From Rhizobium leguminosarum (GTDB taxonomy: Bacteria > Pseudomonadota > Alphaproteobacteria > Rhizobiales > Rhizobiaceae), in the NCBI RefSeq assembly GCF_001679785.1, contig NZ_CP016293.1, forward strand, positions 210,982 to 274,981: a stretch of DNA of 64,000 nt. The letters run 5' to 3'. Position numbers and translations under genes: made by a program. This document shows, one piece after another, positions 35,892 through 46,487 of the stretch; position 1 is the stretch's first letter; every line of letters begins with the position of its first letter. The notes beneath the pieces are model-generated. The model was not told where the DNA came from and ran no database searches. It saw only the letters and a program-made list of their open reading frames with translations.

Positions 35892-36989
35892 TCAGACGGT
35901 GGCCGCAGCACGCCATTCCCCTGCCGGAAGCCAGGAACGATAGAGCGGATGATCGGCGGCGATCGGCATCGTCGTCGGTTGTCCGGTTCGCTGCGAGGAA
36001 TAGGCGGCCGTTACCAGTTCCAGCGAATTGCGGGCATCCTGCAATGTCACCGGCGGGTCGGTGTCCTCGACGATCGCCTTGTGGAAGAGCTCGAACTGAC
36101 GGGTGTAGCCATCCTCGCCAGGCACATAGGCGGCGAGCACTTCGTCGATCCGCGCCTGATGTTCCTCTGTCCCGGCGACGAACGTCCACGGATCGCGGCC
36201 CATCGTATAGGGTTCGATGATGCTTTCGGCGACGAGGTCGTTGAAGCAGAAGCGCAACCGCGAGATCTCCTTGCGCGAACCCAGCGTCATCGACAGCGTC
36301 GCCAGCGAGCCATTCTGCATCTTCACCGAAAGGGCTGCCGTATCCTCGACCTCGATCGGATTGACCAGCGTCGCCCCATAGGAAAACACCTCGGCGCAGG
36401 GACCATGCACATAGTTCAGCATGTCATGGGCGTGGATGGCGTGGCCGAGAAGGCCGCCGCCGAGTTCGCTCGCCCATTTGCCGCGCCATGGCACGGCATA
36501 ATAATCCGGGCCGCGCCACCAATGTGTCTCGATCGTCGTCAGGAACGGCTTGCCGGCAAGGCCGCGCTCGATCAGCAGCTTCAGCTTCTGCAGGCCGGAG
36601 CCGTAGCGATACTGGAAGATCGGCATCAGCTTCCTGCCGGGGTAACGATCGAGGATGCGCCCCATCTCGTCGACCTCGGCGATCGAGCCGAAGAGCGGCT
36701 TCTCGCAGATCACGTGTTTGCCGGACTCGATACCCTTGCGGCAAAGTTCGAAATGCGAACTCGGCGGCGTCGAAATGTCGATGATGTCGAGATCGTCACG
36801 GGCAAACAGCGCATCAGCATCCTGCGTATATTCGCCAATGCCGTACTCCTCGCACAGTGCCTTGCCGCGTTCCTGGTCGAGCGAGCAGAGCACAGGAACC
36901 TCGAAAAGCTCCTTGTTCCAGCCGAAACCGGCCAGATGCCGCGCAGCAATGCCTGCGCCGATGACGCCGACGCGCAATTTTCTGGTCAT
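35892..36989 (-). CDS. Gfo/Idh/MocA-family dehydrogenase
   Basis: The ATG at 36989 is preceded by GAGGAGG at ideal distance, giving 365 residues; a codon at 37061 would add 24 residues inside the neighbour gene. The N-terminal NAD-binding fold begins LRVGVIGAGIAARHL, with the EKPLFG motif near residue 95 and the family's C-terminal beta domain after residue 125. A histidine motif (GGGLLGHAIHAHDML) fits the catalytic His of this family. Substrates are sugars or cyclitols. It follows the second dehydrogenase by ten bases. Confidence 0.9.
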   Translation of the reverse strand: MTRKLRVGVIGAGIAARHLAGFGWNKELFEVPVLCSLDQERGKALCEEYGIGEYTQDADALFARDDLDIIDISTPPSSHFELCRKGIESGKHVICEKPLFGSIAEVDEMGRILDRYPGRKLMPIFQYRYGSGLQKLKLLIERGLAGKPFLTTIETHWWRGPDYYAVPWRGKWASELGGGLLGHAIHAHDMLNYVHGPCAEVFSYGATLVNPIEVEDTAALSVKMQNGSLATLSMTLGSRKEISRLRFCFNDLVAESIIEPYTMGRDPWTFVAGTEEHQARIDEVLAAYVPGEDGYTRQFELFHKAIVEDTDPPVTLQDARNSLELVTAAYSSQRTGQPTTMPIAADHPLYRSWLPAGEWRAAATV

Positions 36990-36999
36990 GATATCCTCC

Positions 37000-38010
37000 T
37001 CAGCGGGCGCCGATGCGCGCGGCTTTCGCCTGGGCTTCCAGCGAAAGACGGCAGACTTCAAAAACGTGATCCTGGGTCATCGCCGTCTGCGTACGGTTGC
37101 CGACGTCGGCGGTGAAAGCGTCGAAATAATCGAGTTTTTCGCCGCTGCAATCGATATGGGTCATTTCCTTGCCGTTGACCAGGAAGAGGTGATCCTTGCC
37201 CGGCCGGCCGGCAATATCGATATATTTGCGCAGTTCGATGTAGCCTTCGGTGCCGAGAATGGTCAGGCGACCGTCGCCCCAGGTCGGCAGCGCCTCCGGC
37301 GTGAACCAGTCGACGCGGACATAGCCCGCCGCCTTGTCGGAGCGCAGAAGCACCTCGCCGAAATCCTCGAAGGCGGGCTTGCCGGGCATGCCGAAATTGC
37401 CGATCGAGCTTGCGATGACCTCGCCTGTGGTCGAGCCGGTATAGAACAGGAACTGGTCGACCTGGTGTGAAGCGATATCGACGATGATGCCGCCGAAGGC
37501 TTCGGGATCGAAGAACCAGTCCGGCCGGGTTGGCAGCTGCAGCCGATGCGGACCGACGCCGAGCGTTTGGATCACCTTGCCGATCGCGCCTTCGGCGACG
37601 AGCTTGCCGGCCTTGACGGCGGAGCGCACGCAGTGGCGCTCGGAAAAGCAGATCGAGAAGATCTTGCCGGCCTCGGCAACGGTGCGCCTGACCTCCTCGA
37701 GCTGGGCGAAGGTCGTCACCCCCGGCTTGTCGGTCATCACGTCCTTGCCGGCCTTCATCGCACGGATGGCGAGACCGGCGCGATCGCGCGGGATCGCCGA
37801 GATGCAGATGACGTCGATCGACGGATCGTCGAACAGCTTTTCCCGGTTGATCTGCGGCGCGTCAGGATAGGTCTTCTCAAAGGCCTCGCGCAGTGCCGGC
37901 ACCGAGGTCTGCGGGCAATAGCCGACGAATTCGCCGCCTGAAGCAAGCAATCCCTTCACGTGATCGAACGTGTGCCCATGGTCGATTCCGACGACGGCAA
38001 ATCTCAACAT
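37000..38010 (-). CDS. Gfo/Idh/MocA-family dehydrogenase (second)
   Basis: The product has 336 residues and an atypical N-terminus (LRFAVVGIDHGHTFDHVKGL) in which the usual G-x-G-x-x-G dinucleotide loop is changed to GIDHGH. The conserved DKPGVTT motif (in place of EKP) lies near residue 95, and FGGIIVDIASHQVDQFLFYT holds the Asp and His expected of the active site. GAGGAGG lies ahead of the ATG. It heads the unit with the first dehydrogenase and the VOC protein, so the three likely work on one sugar-like substrate. No transporter is adjacent. Confidence 0.88.
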   Translation of the reverse strand: MLRFAVVGIDHGHTFDHVKGLLASGGEFVGYCPQTSVPALREAFEKTYPDAPQINREKLFDDPSIDVICISAIPRDRAGLAIRAMKAGKDVMTDKPGVTTFAQLEEVRRTVAEAGKIFSICFSERHCVRSAVKAGKLVAEGAIGKVIQTLGVGPHRLQLPTRPDWFFDPEAFGGIIVDIASHQVDQFLFYTGSTTGEVIASSIGNFGMPGKPAFEDFGEVLLRSDKAAGYVRVDWFTPEALPTWGDGRLTILGTEGYIELRKYIDIAGRPGKDHLFLVNGKEMTHIDCSGEKLDYFDAFTADVGNRTQTAMTQDHVFEVCRLSLEAQAKAARIGAR

Positions 38011-38129
38011 CGCTGCAATATCCTCCTCGGATTTTCGTGTGGCCGGCTGATGCCAGCCTCCTCCATGTTGGGCAAAATAGATAACGAAAGCCGCCTCCTG
38101 TCAAGGCGAGATAAAGGAGGAAATCGACC

Positions 38130-38180
38130 ATGTTGCAAATTAAATATATGAAATATAATGGTTATTTTGTATCTAAATAG
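38130..38180 (+). CDS. Possible 16-residue leader peptide
   Basis: An AAAGGAGGAAATCGACC run places an almost perfect ribosome site before an ATG that opens a 16-codon frame (MLQIKYMKYNGYFVSK). It lies in an AT-rich spot of the 368-base spacer (38011-38378) between the divergent dehydrogenase and FAH-family genes. The codon use differs from its GC-rich surroundings. It may be chance or a leader; the direct repeats at 38161 and 38180 overlap its end. Confidence 0.2.
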   Translation: MLQIKYMKYNGYFVSK

Positions 38181-38188
38181 TTATTTTG
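38161..38188. promoter_or_regulatory. Direct repeats GTTATTTTG, candidate regulator site
   Basis: GTTATTTTG occurs at 38161-38169 and again at 38180-38188, start to start 19 bases, in the AT-rich shared promoter region. The spacing is near two helical turns, which suits a dimeric regulator on one DNA face. No regulator gene is adjacent. Confidence 0.3.
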
Positions 38189-38378
38189 CAGGTTTTGGCG
38201 CTTGGTCTTTCGACAAAGGGCCAAGTCTTGAGCCGATCAGGCAAAGGTCTTTTTCCCCGACGCATCTTGCCCCGTCTTCATGAATGTGATCGATTTCGGC
38301 TGCCGTCGGGCTGGAGGGCGGCAACACCCCGCAATGTTTTGAAGAGCGCTCCCCGCTCGCCTGTGACGGAAGATCACC

Positions 38379-39539
38379 ATGTCTCAACCTTTGCTCGATG
38401 TCGCCGCTTCGGATGGTCTTTTTGTCGGTCGCATCTGGAATCCCGAAGTGCAGGGACCGAGCATTGTGATGTTACGCGAGGGTATGCTGGTCGACATCAC
38501 GTCGCGCGAGGCGCCGACGCTGAGCGCCCTGCTCGAGCGGCAGGATGCCGCCACCTTCGTCCGTGCAGCAAGTGGCAAGGCGGTCGGCTCGCTGGCGGAC
38601 ATCGCCGCCAACAGTACTGGAGCTCCGGATCAAACGCGCCCGTATCTGCTTGCGCCCGTCGACCTGCAGGCAGTCAAGGCCTGCGGCGTCACCTTTGCGC
38701 AGTCGATGATCGAGCGCGTCATCGAGGAGAAGGCGGCCGGCAGTCCGGAGCGTGCCGCCTCGATCCGCGAGCGCGTCAGCACGCTGATCGGTGGCAGCCT
38801 CACCAATCTGAAGGCCGGTTCGCCGGAGGCTGCCAAGGTCAAGCAGGCACTGATCGACGAAGGCATGTGGTCGCAATATCTCGAGGTCGGTATCGGGCCG
38901 GACGCCGAAGTCTTCACCAAGTCGCCGGTGCTCTCCTCCGTCGGCTGGGGTGCGGATGTCGGCCTGCATCCGATCTCGACCTGGAACAATCCCGAGCCGG
39001 AAATCGTGCTCGCGGTCAACAGCCGCGGCGAAATCAAGGGTGCGACGCTCGGCAACGACGTCAACCTGCGCGATGTCGAGGGCCGCTCGGCGCTGCTGCT
39101 CGGCAAGGCGAAGGACAACAATGCCTCCTGCTCGATCGGTCCTTTCATCCGCCTGTTCGATGCCGATTACAGCCTGGATGACGTACGCAAGGCCGAACTC
39201 GACCTGAAAGTCACCGGCCAGGACGGTTTCGTGCTGCATGGCAAGAGTTCGATGTCGCAGATCAGTCGCGATCCGACCGATCTCGTCAAGCAGACGGTCG
39301 GCGCCCATCATCAATATCCCGACGGTTTCATGCTTTTCCTCGGCACGCTGTTTGCGCCGACGCAGGACCGCGACGCGCCGAAGCAAGGCTTTACCCACAA
39401 GATCGGCGATGTCGTCGAGATTTCCTCGGCAGGCCTCGGCGCGCTCATCAACACCGTGCGCCTTTCCACCGAATGCCCACCCTGGACATTCGGCATTTCG
39501 GCGCTGATGAGCAATCTGGCAAGGCGCGGCCTGCTTTAA
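38379..39539 (+). CDS. Fumarylacetoacetate-hydrolase-family protein
   Basis: The 386-residue protein contains an FAH-family catalytic domain over about residues 95-385. The acidic metal-binding set is visible as NNPEPEIVLAVNSRGEIKGATLGNDVNLRDVEGRS split over about residues 205-240, with Glu208, Glu210-type and Asp ligands. The length and the N-terminal lobe match the subgroup linked to 2-keto-3-deoxy sugar acid dehydration more than true fumarylacetoacetases. This, and the divergent sugar dehydrogenases, suggest a sugar-acid pathway, which is inferred. A short repeat remnant lies after the stop. Confidence 0.82.
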   Translation: MSQPLLDVAASDGLFVGRIWNPEVQGPSIVMLREGMLVDITSREAPTLSALLERQDAATFVRAASGKAVGSLADIAANSTGAPDQTRPYLLAPVDLQAVKACGVTFAQSMIERVIEEKAAGSPERAASIRERVSTLIGGSLTNLKAGSPEAAKVKQALIDEGMWSQYLEVGIGPDAEVFTKSPVLSSVGWGADVGLHPISTWNNPEPEIVLAVNSRGEIKGATLGNDVNLRDVEGRSALLLGKAKDNNASCSIGPFIRLFDADYSLDDVRKAELDLKVTGQDGFVLHGKSSMSQISRDPTDLVKQTVGAHHQYPDGFMLFLGTLFAPTQDRDAPKQGFTHKIGDVVEISSAGLGALINTVRLSTECPPWTFGISALMSNLARRGLL

Positions 39540-39548
39540 CTCGCTGAT

Positions 39549-39595
39549 TTTTGTGCATTTCCGGGCAGAAAACCGCTTCGCGTTTTCCTGAGATG
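39549..39595. repeat. Degenerate copy of a RIME-like palindrome
   Basis: TTTTGTGCATTTCCGGGC and AAAACCGCTTCGCGTTTTCC resemble the second half of the element at 17884-17955, in the same orientation. Imperfect pairing remains (GAAAACCGC with GCGTTTTC). It sits between the convergent FAH-family and mutase genes and may act as a weak bidirectional terminator. Confidence 0.5.
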
Positions 39596-39600
39596 CTGAA

Positions 39601-41739
<2,139 letters not shown>

Positions 41740-41802
41740 GCGGTTCCTCCGGCTTTTTTCATCCCCACCCTACCATTTCACAGGCTCATCGTGCGATAGA
41801 GC

Positions 41803-41912
41803 CCGAAGAGGATGATTTTAGGCCGGGCCGGCTAAAATCTGAATCCTGTTCTACATTATATAGTTAGAGCATGATGTCGTCCGAACACCGCTCACACTTT
41901 TCGGCATCATGG
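41803..41912. repeat. RIME-like element (copy 2)
   Basis: This copy lies in the orientation opposite to copy 1 (5534-5648). It contains GATTTTAGGCC/GGCTAAAATC, ATCTGAATCCTGTTCTA, then GAGCATGATGTCGTCCGAA and the ACCGCTCACACTTTTCGGC core, ending CATCATG. The outer ends are degraded. It separates the divergent mutase and monooxygenase genes, so promoters of one or both may lie in it. Confidence 0.75.
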
Positions 41913-41966
41913 GATAATTAATGCGGCAAATCCTTGATTTCTATTGCCGGCTTTGGGACCCGCCTC

Positions 41967-43325
41967 ATGAAGACCATGCAGATCTATGCCTTTGACATGA
42001 ACTGCGTCGGGCATATCAACCACGGCCTGTGGATGCATCCGCGCGACCGCTCAGTGCATTATACCGATCTCGACTACTGGACAGAGTTTGCCAAGACCGC
42101 CGAACGTGGCAAGCTGGACGGCATCTTCTTGGCCGACATCGTCGGTGTCTACGACGTCTACAGGGGCAGCCCGGCACCGGTGATCGAGACGGGCGCGCAG
42201 ATCCCGGTCAATGATCCGCTGATCCCGATTTCGGCGATGGCCTATGTCACCAAACATCTGGGTTTCGGCGTGACCGTCAACACCACCTACGAGCCGCCCT
42301 TCCTGCTGGCGCGGCGCATGTCGACGCTCGACCATCTGACCAAGGGACGGATCGGATGGAACATCGTCACCGGCTATCTCGACAGCGCCGCCCGCAGCAT
42401 GGGTTTCGACAAGCTGCCGGAACATGATGCGCGTTACGACGCAGCCGAAGAATATCTCGAAATTCTCTATAAGCTCTGGGAAGGCAGCTGGGACGACGAT
42501 GCGGTGGTGCGCGACAAGGTAGGCGGTGTCTATGCCGACCCCTCCAAAGTGCGCTCTGTCCGTCACGACGGCAAATATTACCGGATGGAAGGCATCCATC
42601 TCTCAGAACCCTCGCCGCAGCGCACGCCCCTGCTCTTCCAGGCCGGCGCCTCGGCCCGCGGGCAGGATTTCGCCGCCCGCCACGCCGAATGCGTCTTCAT
42701 TGCCGGGCCAAATCCCAAGGCGGCCAGGCCGACCGTCGATGCGCTGCGGGCGAAGGCGGAGGAATTCGGCCGCGGCGCCGACGCATTGAAGATCCTGAGC
42801 CTGATCACTGTTGTCGTCGGGCGGACGGAGAAGGAAGCCCAGGACAAGCTGGAGGACTATCGCCGCCATGCGAGTGTCGAGACCTCGCTTGCGCATTATT
42901 CCGCTTCGACAGGCGTCGATTTTTCGAAGTATGGATTGGACGACGTCATCGACCAGAGCTCGACCAACGCCAATCAATCCGCACTTGCGGCCATTACGAA
43001 ACAGGCGCCAAAGCCGGTAACGCTGCGTGACATCATCGACCAGATGATACTCGGCAGCCGGATGAAACCGGTGGTCGGCTCGCCGGAACAGATCGCCGAT
43101 CATCTCACGACATGGATCGAAGAGGGTGGCATCGACGGCTTCAACCTGGCGCGGACAGTGGCGCCGGAAAGCCTGCGCGATTTCGTCGACCTCGTCGTTC
43201 CGGTGTTGCAGGAGCGCGGTATCTTCAAGGCGGACTATGCTGTAGGACCCTTGCGGCAGAAGCTTTTCGGCGGCGGGAACGGCAGGTTGCCCGCCGCTCA
43301 CCCCGCTGCCCAGTTCCGGCGCTGA
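41967..43325 (+). CDS. Flavin-dependent monooxygenase, NtaA/SnaA/DszA class of the luciferase-like family
   Basis: From the ATG at 41967 the product has 452 residues, the length of the NtaA/SnaA/DszA/SoxA class of FMNH2-dependent monooxygenases. It shows MNCVGHINHGLW, a GRIGWNIVTGYLDSAARSMG core near residue 135 and RTPLLFQAGASARGQDFAAR near residue 225, all typical of that class. They cleave C-S, C-N or ring bonds and need a separate flavin reductase. One is encoded at 46.5 kb, and a MetNIQ-type importer lies between, which favours an organosulfur substrate. An upstream TTG at 41934 is possible but has no ribosome site. Confidence 0.85.
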   Translation: MKTMQIYAFDMNCVGHINHGLWMHPRDRSVHYTDLDYWTEFAKTAERGKLDGIFLADIVGVYDVYRGSPAPVIETGAQIPVNDPLIPISAMAYVTKHLGFGVTVNTTYEPPFLLARRMSTLDHLTKGRIGWNIVTGYLDSAARSMGFDKLPEHDARYDAAEEYLEILYKLWEGSWDDDAVVRDKVGGVYADPSKVRSVRHDGKYYRMEGIHLSEPSPQRTPLLFQAGASARGQDFAARHAECVFIAGPNPKAARPTVDALRAKAEEFGRGADALKILSLITVVVGRTEKEAQDKLEDYRRHASVETSLAHYSASTGVDFSKYGLDDVIDQSSTNANQSALAAITKQAPKPVTLRDIIDQMILGSRMKPVVGSPEQIADHLTTWIEEGGIDGFNLARTVAPESLRDFVDLVVPVLQERGIFKADYAVGPLRQKLFGGGNGRLPAAHPAAQFRR

Positions 43326-43326
43326 C

Positions 43327-43986
43327 TTATCGGTGGTCCAGCCTGGCAACCAGCCGGTCGCCAAGCCACTGGATGCCGCAGACGAGCACGATGAGGACGG
43401 CCACCACCGCGATCATCACACTGGTTTCGAAACGCTGATAGCCGTAGCGGATGGCGAGATCGCCGAGGCCGCCGGCGCCGATCGCGCCCGCCATGGCCGA
43501 GGCACCGATCAGCGTTACCAGCGTGACGGTGAAACCGGCGACGATGCCCGGCAGCGCTTCAGGCACCAACACCTCGCGGATGATCGTCCAGCGGTTGCCG
43601 CCCATGGCGCGCACGGCGTCGATCAGCCCGCGGTTGACCTCGCGCAGCGATACTTCGGCGATGCGGGCGTAGTAGGGCGTTGCAGCGATGGCGAGTGGCA
43701 CGATGGCCGCCCAGGTGCCGAGCGCGGTGCCGACAATCAGCCGCGTCAGCGGGATCAGCGCCACCAGCAGGATGATGAAAGGCACTGAGCGAAAGCCGTT
43801 GATGACTGCGCCGAGCAGGCGATTGATCCAGAGGTTTTCGGCGATGCCGCCGCGCGCCGTGGCCACCAGGGCAAGACCGAGCGGCAGGCCGGCGACGAGC
43901 GAGATCAATCCCGAGGCGAGGGTCATCAGGACCGTCTCCCAAAGAGAGCGAATAAGCAGTTCAAGCATGATCGGTGTCATAACCAA
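43327..43986 (-). CDS. metI: MetI-type ABC permease
   Basis: The 219-residue protein has five membrane helices, the short form of methionine-family permeases, and the EAA-like loop (IDAVRAMGGNRWTIIREVLVP) near residue 142. It overlaps the metN end by up to 26 bases; a start at 43968 (MLELLIRS) is equally possible. It converges with the monooxygenase gene, leaving one base between stops. Confidence 0.9.
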   Translation of the reverse strand: MVMTPIMLELLIRSLWETVLMTLASGLISLVAGLPLGLALVATARGGIAENLWINRLLGAVINGFRSVPFIILLVALIPLTRLIVGTALGTWAAIVPLAIAATPYYARIAEVSLREVNRGLIDAVRAMGGNRWTIIREVLVPEALPGIVAGFTVTLVTLIGASAMAGAIGAGGLGDLAIRYGYQRFETSVMIAVVAVLIVLVCGIQWLGDRLVARLDHR

Positions 43987-45049
43987 GCACCTCCACCCGG
44001 GCGGACCGAGCCGTCAGGAATTGTTCGACCTTCCCGGCAAGCGCGGGGTCGCGCGCGGGAACGGCAATGAAGAACCGCGCCACCGGCTGGTTCTGGATAT
44101 GGTCGATGCCGCCATGGACGAGGCGGAAGGAATGCGGCAGAGCCGCCGAGAGTTCGGCAAACAGCGCGCCCTGCGCCTGCGGCCCGGCGAGATCGACGCT
44201 GAGAATGACCTCGCTGCCCGCCGTCGCCGACAGCCGACCGGCGATATGTTCAGGAAGCTGCGGACGGATGCCGCCGAGCAGGCTCCCGGTGATATCAGCC
44301 TGCGGATTGGCGAAGACCGACCAGACCTGCCCTTCCTCGACGATGCGCCCGGCATCGATGACCGCGACGCGATCGGCAATGCCGCGTACCACTTCCATCT
44401 CGTGGGTGATGAGCAGAATGGTCAGTCCGAGCTTACGGTTGATGTCCTTCAGCAATGCCAGGATCGACCGGGTCGTTTCCGGATCGAGCGCCGATGTCGC
44501 CTCGTCGGACAACAGCAGTGCCGGGCGTGCCGCCAGCGCCCGGGCGATGCCGACGCGTTGCTTCTGGCCGCCGGACAGCGATGCGGGATAGGCCTTCGTC
44601 TTGTCTGCAAGGCCGACGAGTTCGAGCAGCTCATGCGCCCGTTTCAGGCGCTCGCTCTTTGCAAGACCCTCGATCTTCAGAGGCAGCGCGACGTTTTCCT
44701 CGACGGTTTTGGCAGAAAGCAGATTGAAATGCTGGAAGATCATGCCGATGCGGCGGCGCAGCGGCTGCAATTCCTGTTCTGAAAGTCCGGTGATATCTCG
44801 GCCTTCGATGAGAATCTCGCCGCTATCGGCGCGCTCCAGGCCGTTCAGGCAGCGGATCAGCGTCGATTTGCCGGCACCGCTGCGGCCGATGATGCCAAGG
44901 ATCTCGCCTCTCTTCACCGTCAGCGAAATACCGTCGAGGGCTGCAGTGGCTCCGAACCGCCGTTTCACGTCGGTCAGCCTCACCACCTCTTCGGAAGCCG
45001 CCGCTTGCGACTGTGCCTCGATCACCGTGGTGGAAACAAGGGAATTCAT
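43961..45049 (-). CDS. metN: MetN-type ABC ATPase
   Basis: The 362-residue ATPase shows Walker A GRSGAGKSTL, signature LSGGQKQRVGIARA, Walker B LLSDEATSALD and switch ITHEMEVVRGIAD. A C-terminal NIL domain (about residues 275-355) is present, which in MetN binds methionine and inhibits transport. A NIL domain argues for methionine or a close sulfur analogue as ligand. It is separated from metQ by 355 bases containing a hairpin and a repeat element. Confidence 0.92.
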   Translation of the reverse strand: MNSLVSTTVIEAQSQAAASEEVVRLTDVKRRFGATAALDGISLTVKRGEILGIIGRSGAGKSTLIRCLNGLERADSGEILIEGRDITGLSEQELQPLRRRIGMIFQHFNLLSAKTVEENVALPLKIEGLAKSERLKRAHELLELVGLADKTKAYPASLSGGQKQRVGIARALAARPALLLSDEATSALDPETTRSILALLKDINRKLGLTILLITHEMEVVRGIADRVAVIDAGRIVEEGQVWSVFANPQADITGSLLGGIRPQLPEHIAGRLSATAGSEVILSVDLAGPQAQGALFAELSAALPHSFRLVHGGIDHIQNQPVARFFIAVPARDPALAGKVEQFLTARSARVEVLGYDTDHA

Positions 45050-45073
45050 GTGGCTTTCCTTACAAATACTGAA

Positions 45074-45104
45074 GGCGGTCCGGGCAGAGAACGCCCGGAC
45101 CGCC
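45074..45104 (-). promoter_or_regulatory. Strong hairpin before metN
   Basis: GGCGGTCCGGGC pairs perfectly with GCCCGGACCGCC around a seven-base loop, 25 bases before the metN start. Only a weak T-rich tail follows on the minus strand (TTCAGTATTTG), so it could be an attenuator or a partial terminator that keeps metN-metI below metQ. Confidence 0.5.
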
Positions 45105-45116
45105 TCTCGGCAGGCC

Positions 45117-45386
45117 TTAGAGCCTTTCCGGGTTAGCTTGAAGCATTCTGCCGGAGCAGGTTTTCGTCAGGGCAAAGGCGATTGGCGACGGGCATACCCC
45201 TTGGTACGTCCGAGCCGATCGCCTTTGCCCTGGCGGAAAGATGCCCGGCCCTTCGGGTTGGCTGAAACGGGCCGGCTGATCGACCGGCCGGCTTGGCGAG
45301 CTGGGCTACGACACGCGCCGGCCGGTCGACCATCCGACTCCGTTTGAGCCAACAGAATGCTGCAATCTAACCCGGAAAGGCTCTAA
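45117..45386. repeat. 270-bp MITE-like element with 34-bp terminal inverted repeats
   Basis: The ends 45117-45150 and 45353-45386 are inverted repeats matching at 32 of 34 positions (outer part TTAGAGCCTTTCCGGGTTAG). Inside are two further perfect inverted repeats: AGGGCAAAGGCGAT with ATCGCCTTTGCCCT (45169-45232), and CGACCGGCCGGC with GCCGGCCGGTCG (45280-45328). The outermost pairs leave TA at both borders (45118-45119 and 45384-45385), as for elements moved by IS630/Tc1-type transposases. No coding frame of its own is convincing. It lies between metQ and metN. Confidence 0.8.
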
Positions 45387-45404
45387 CCCCAGCCCTGCCT
45401 CTGA

Positions 45405-46244
45405 TCAATAGGCGCTGAGACCGGTGCCCTTGTAGACCTTCTCGAATTCGGCCTTGACGGTGTCGTTCTGATAAGAAGACACAAGCGCCTTGACCCATTC
45501 GGCATCCTTGTTGTCGTCCTTGACGGCGATGAAGTTGCGGTACGGATTGTCGGCGATCGGCTCCTGGGCGATGCGTTCGGCCGGCGAAAGACCGCTTTTC
45601 AGCGCCCAGTCGGTGTTGACGATACCGGCATCCAGATCGTCGATCGACCGGCCGACGATGCCGGCGTCGAGTTCCTTGATCTCGATCTTCTTCGGATTGT
45701 CGGTGACGTCGGCGACGGTCGCGAGAATACCGGTGCCCTCCTTCAGTTTGATCAGGCCTTCGCTCTGGAGAACGCGCAGCGCACGGCCTTCGTTCGAGGG
45801 GTCGTTCGGCACGCCGATGACGGCACCTTCCGGGATCTCTGCGACGGACTTGTATTTCTTGGTGTATAGGCCGATCGGCCAGACCCCGGTATAACCGACG
45901 CGAACGATGTGATAGCCGTGTTGCTGGATCTGGTTGTCGAGATAGGGCTGGTGCTGGAAGGCGTTGGCATCGATTTCGCCGTGCTCCAGCGCTTCATTCG
46001 GCTGGGTGTAGTCGTTGAAGATGACGGTCTCGATCTTGAGACCCTTCTTGCCCGCCTCGCTCGCGACCACGCGCCAGATATCCTCCTCCTCGCCGGCCAT
46101 GATGCCGACCTTGACCGACTTGTCCTCGGCAAAGGAAGGCGCGGGTGCTGCAAAGGAAAAGACTGCGGCCGCGGAAACGGCGATGGCGGCAAGAGCCGCG
46201 CGGCGCGAAAGGTGGAAGCCGTGAAGATTTTTGTTCTTGGTCAT
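45405..46244 (-). CDS. metQ: MetQ/NlpA-family substrate-binding lipoprotein or periplasmic protein
   Basis: The 279-residue protein has an N-terminal Arg-Arg signal (HLSRRAALAAIAVSAAAVFS) ending near SFA-ED, and the NlpA fold (VKVGIMAGEEEDIWRVVASE, then GEIDANAFQHQPYL near residue 95). No lipobox cysteine is seen, so it may be soluble or Tat-exported. It binds methionine-like ligands for MetNI. It is the first gene of the minus-strand met unit, followed by the 270-bp repeat and hairpin before metN. Confidence 0.9.
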   Translation of the reverse strand: MTKNKNLHGFHLSRRAALAAIAVSAAAVFSFAAPAPSFAEDKSVKVGIMAGEEEDIWRVVASEAGKKGLKIETVIFNDYTQPNEALEHGEIDANAFQHQPYLDNQIQQHGYHIVRVGYTGVWPIGLYTKKYKSVAEIPEGAVIGVPNDPSNEGRALRVLQSEGLIKLKEGTGILATVADVTDNPKKIEIKELDAGIVGRSIDDLDAGIVNTDWALKSGLSPAERIAQEPIADNPYRNFIAVKDDNKDAEWVKALVSSYQNDTVKAEFEKVYKGTGLSAY

Positions 46245-46385
46245 TGTATATCCCGTCTGACTGAATGAGGCCGAACGCCCCGAGCAGGCCGATCATGGCA
46301 AATGCGCGGATCGGGAGCGAAGCACGAATGTCTGATGTGGAGGAAGGGCCGGAAAAACTCTTGCCCTGCCATCGATATCGGCAGG

Positions 46386-46406
46386 ATAAATTTCCACCAA
46401 ATTTAT
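46386..46406. promoter_or_regulatory. Inverted repeat upstream of metQ
   Basis: ATAAATTT and AAATTTAT form a perfect 8-5-8 dyad around CCACC, 142 bases before the metQ start, in the promoter spacer. It is a candidate operator for a sulfur- or methionine-responsive regulator; none is encoded nearby. Confidence 0.35.
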
Positions 46407-46439
46407 GGATTAATTGCGGCTTGAGAGCATGCTCCAAAC

Positions 46440-46466
46440 TGAAAACGGCGCCTCCTCGGCGCCGTC
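46440..46466 (-). terminator. Terminator after the FMN reductase gene
   Basis: On the minus strand ACGGCGCC pairs with GGCGCCGT around five bases and is followed by TTTTC. It lies 22 bases after the reductase stop and isolates it from metQ. Confidence 0.75.
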
Positions 46467-46487
46467 TCAAGCCCATTCCGGCATTCC

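Noticed and set aside
45133..45352. Open frames within the 270-bp repeat
   Set aside because: They fall entirely within nested inverted repeats and occur on both strands without ribosome sites.
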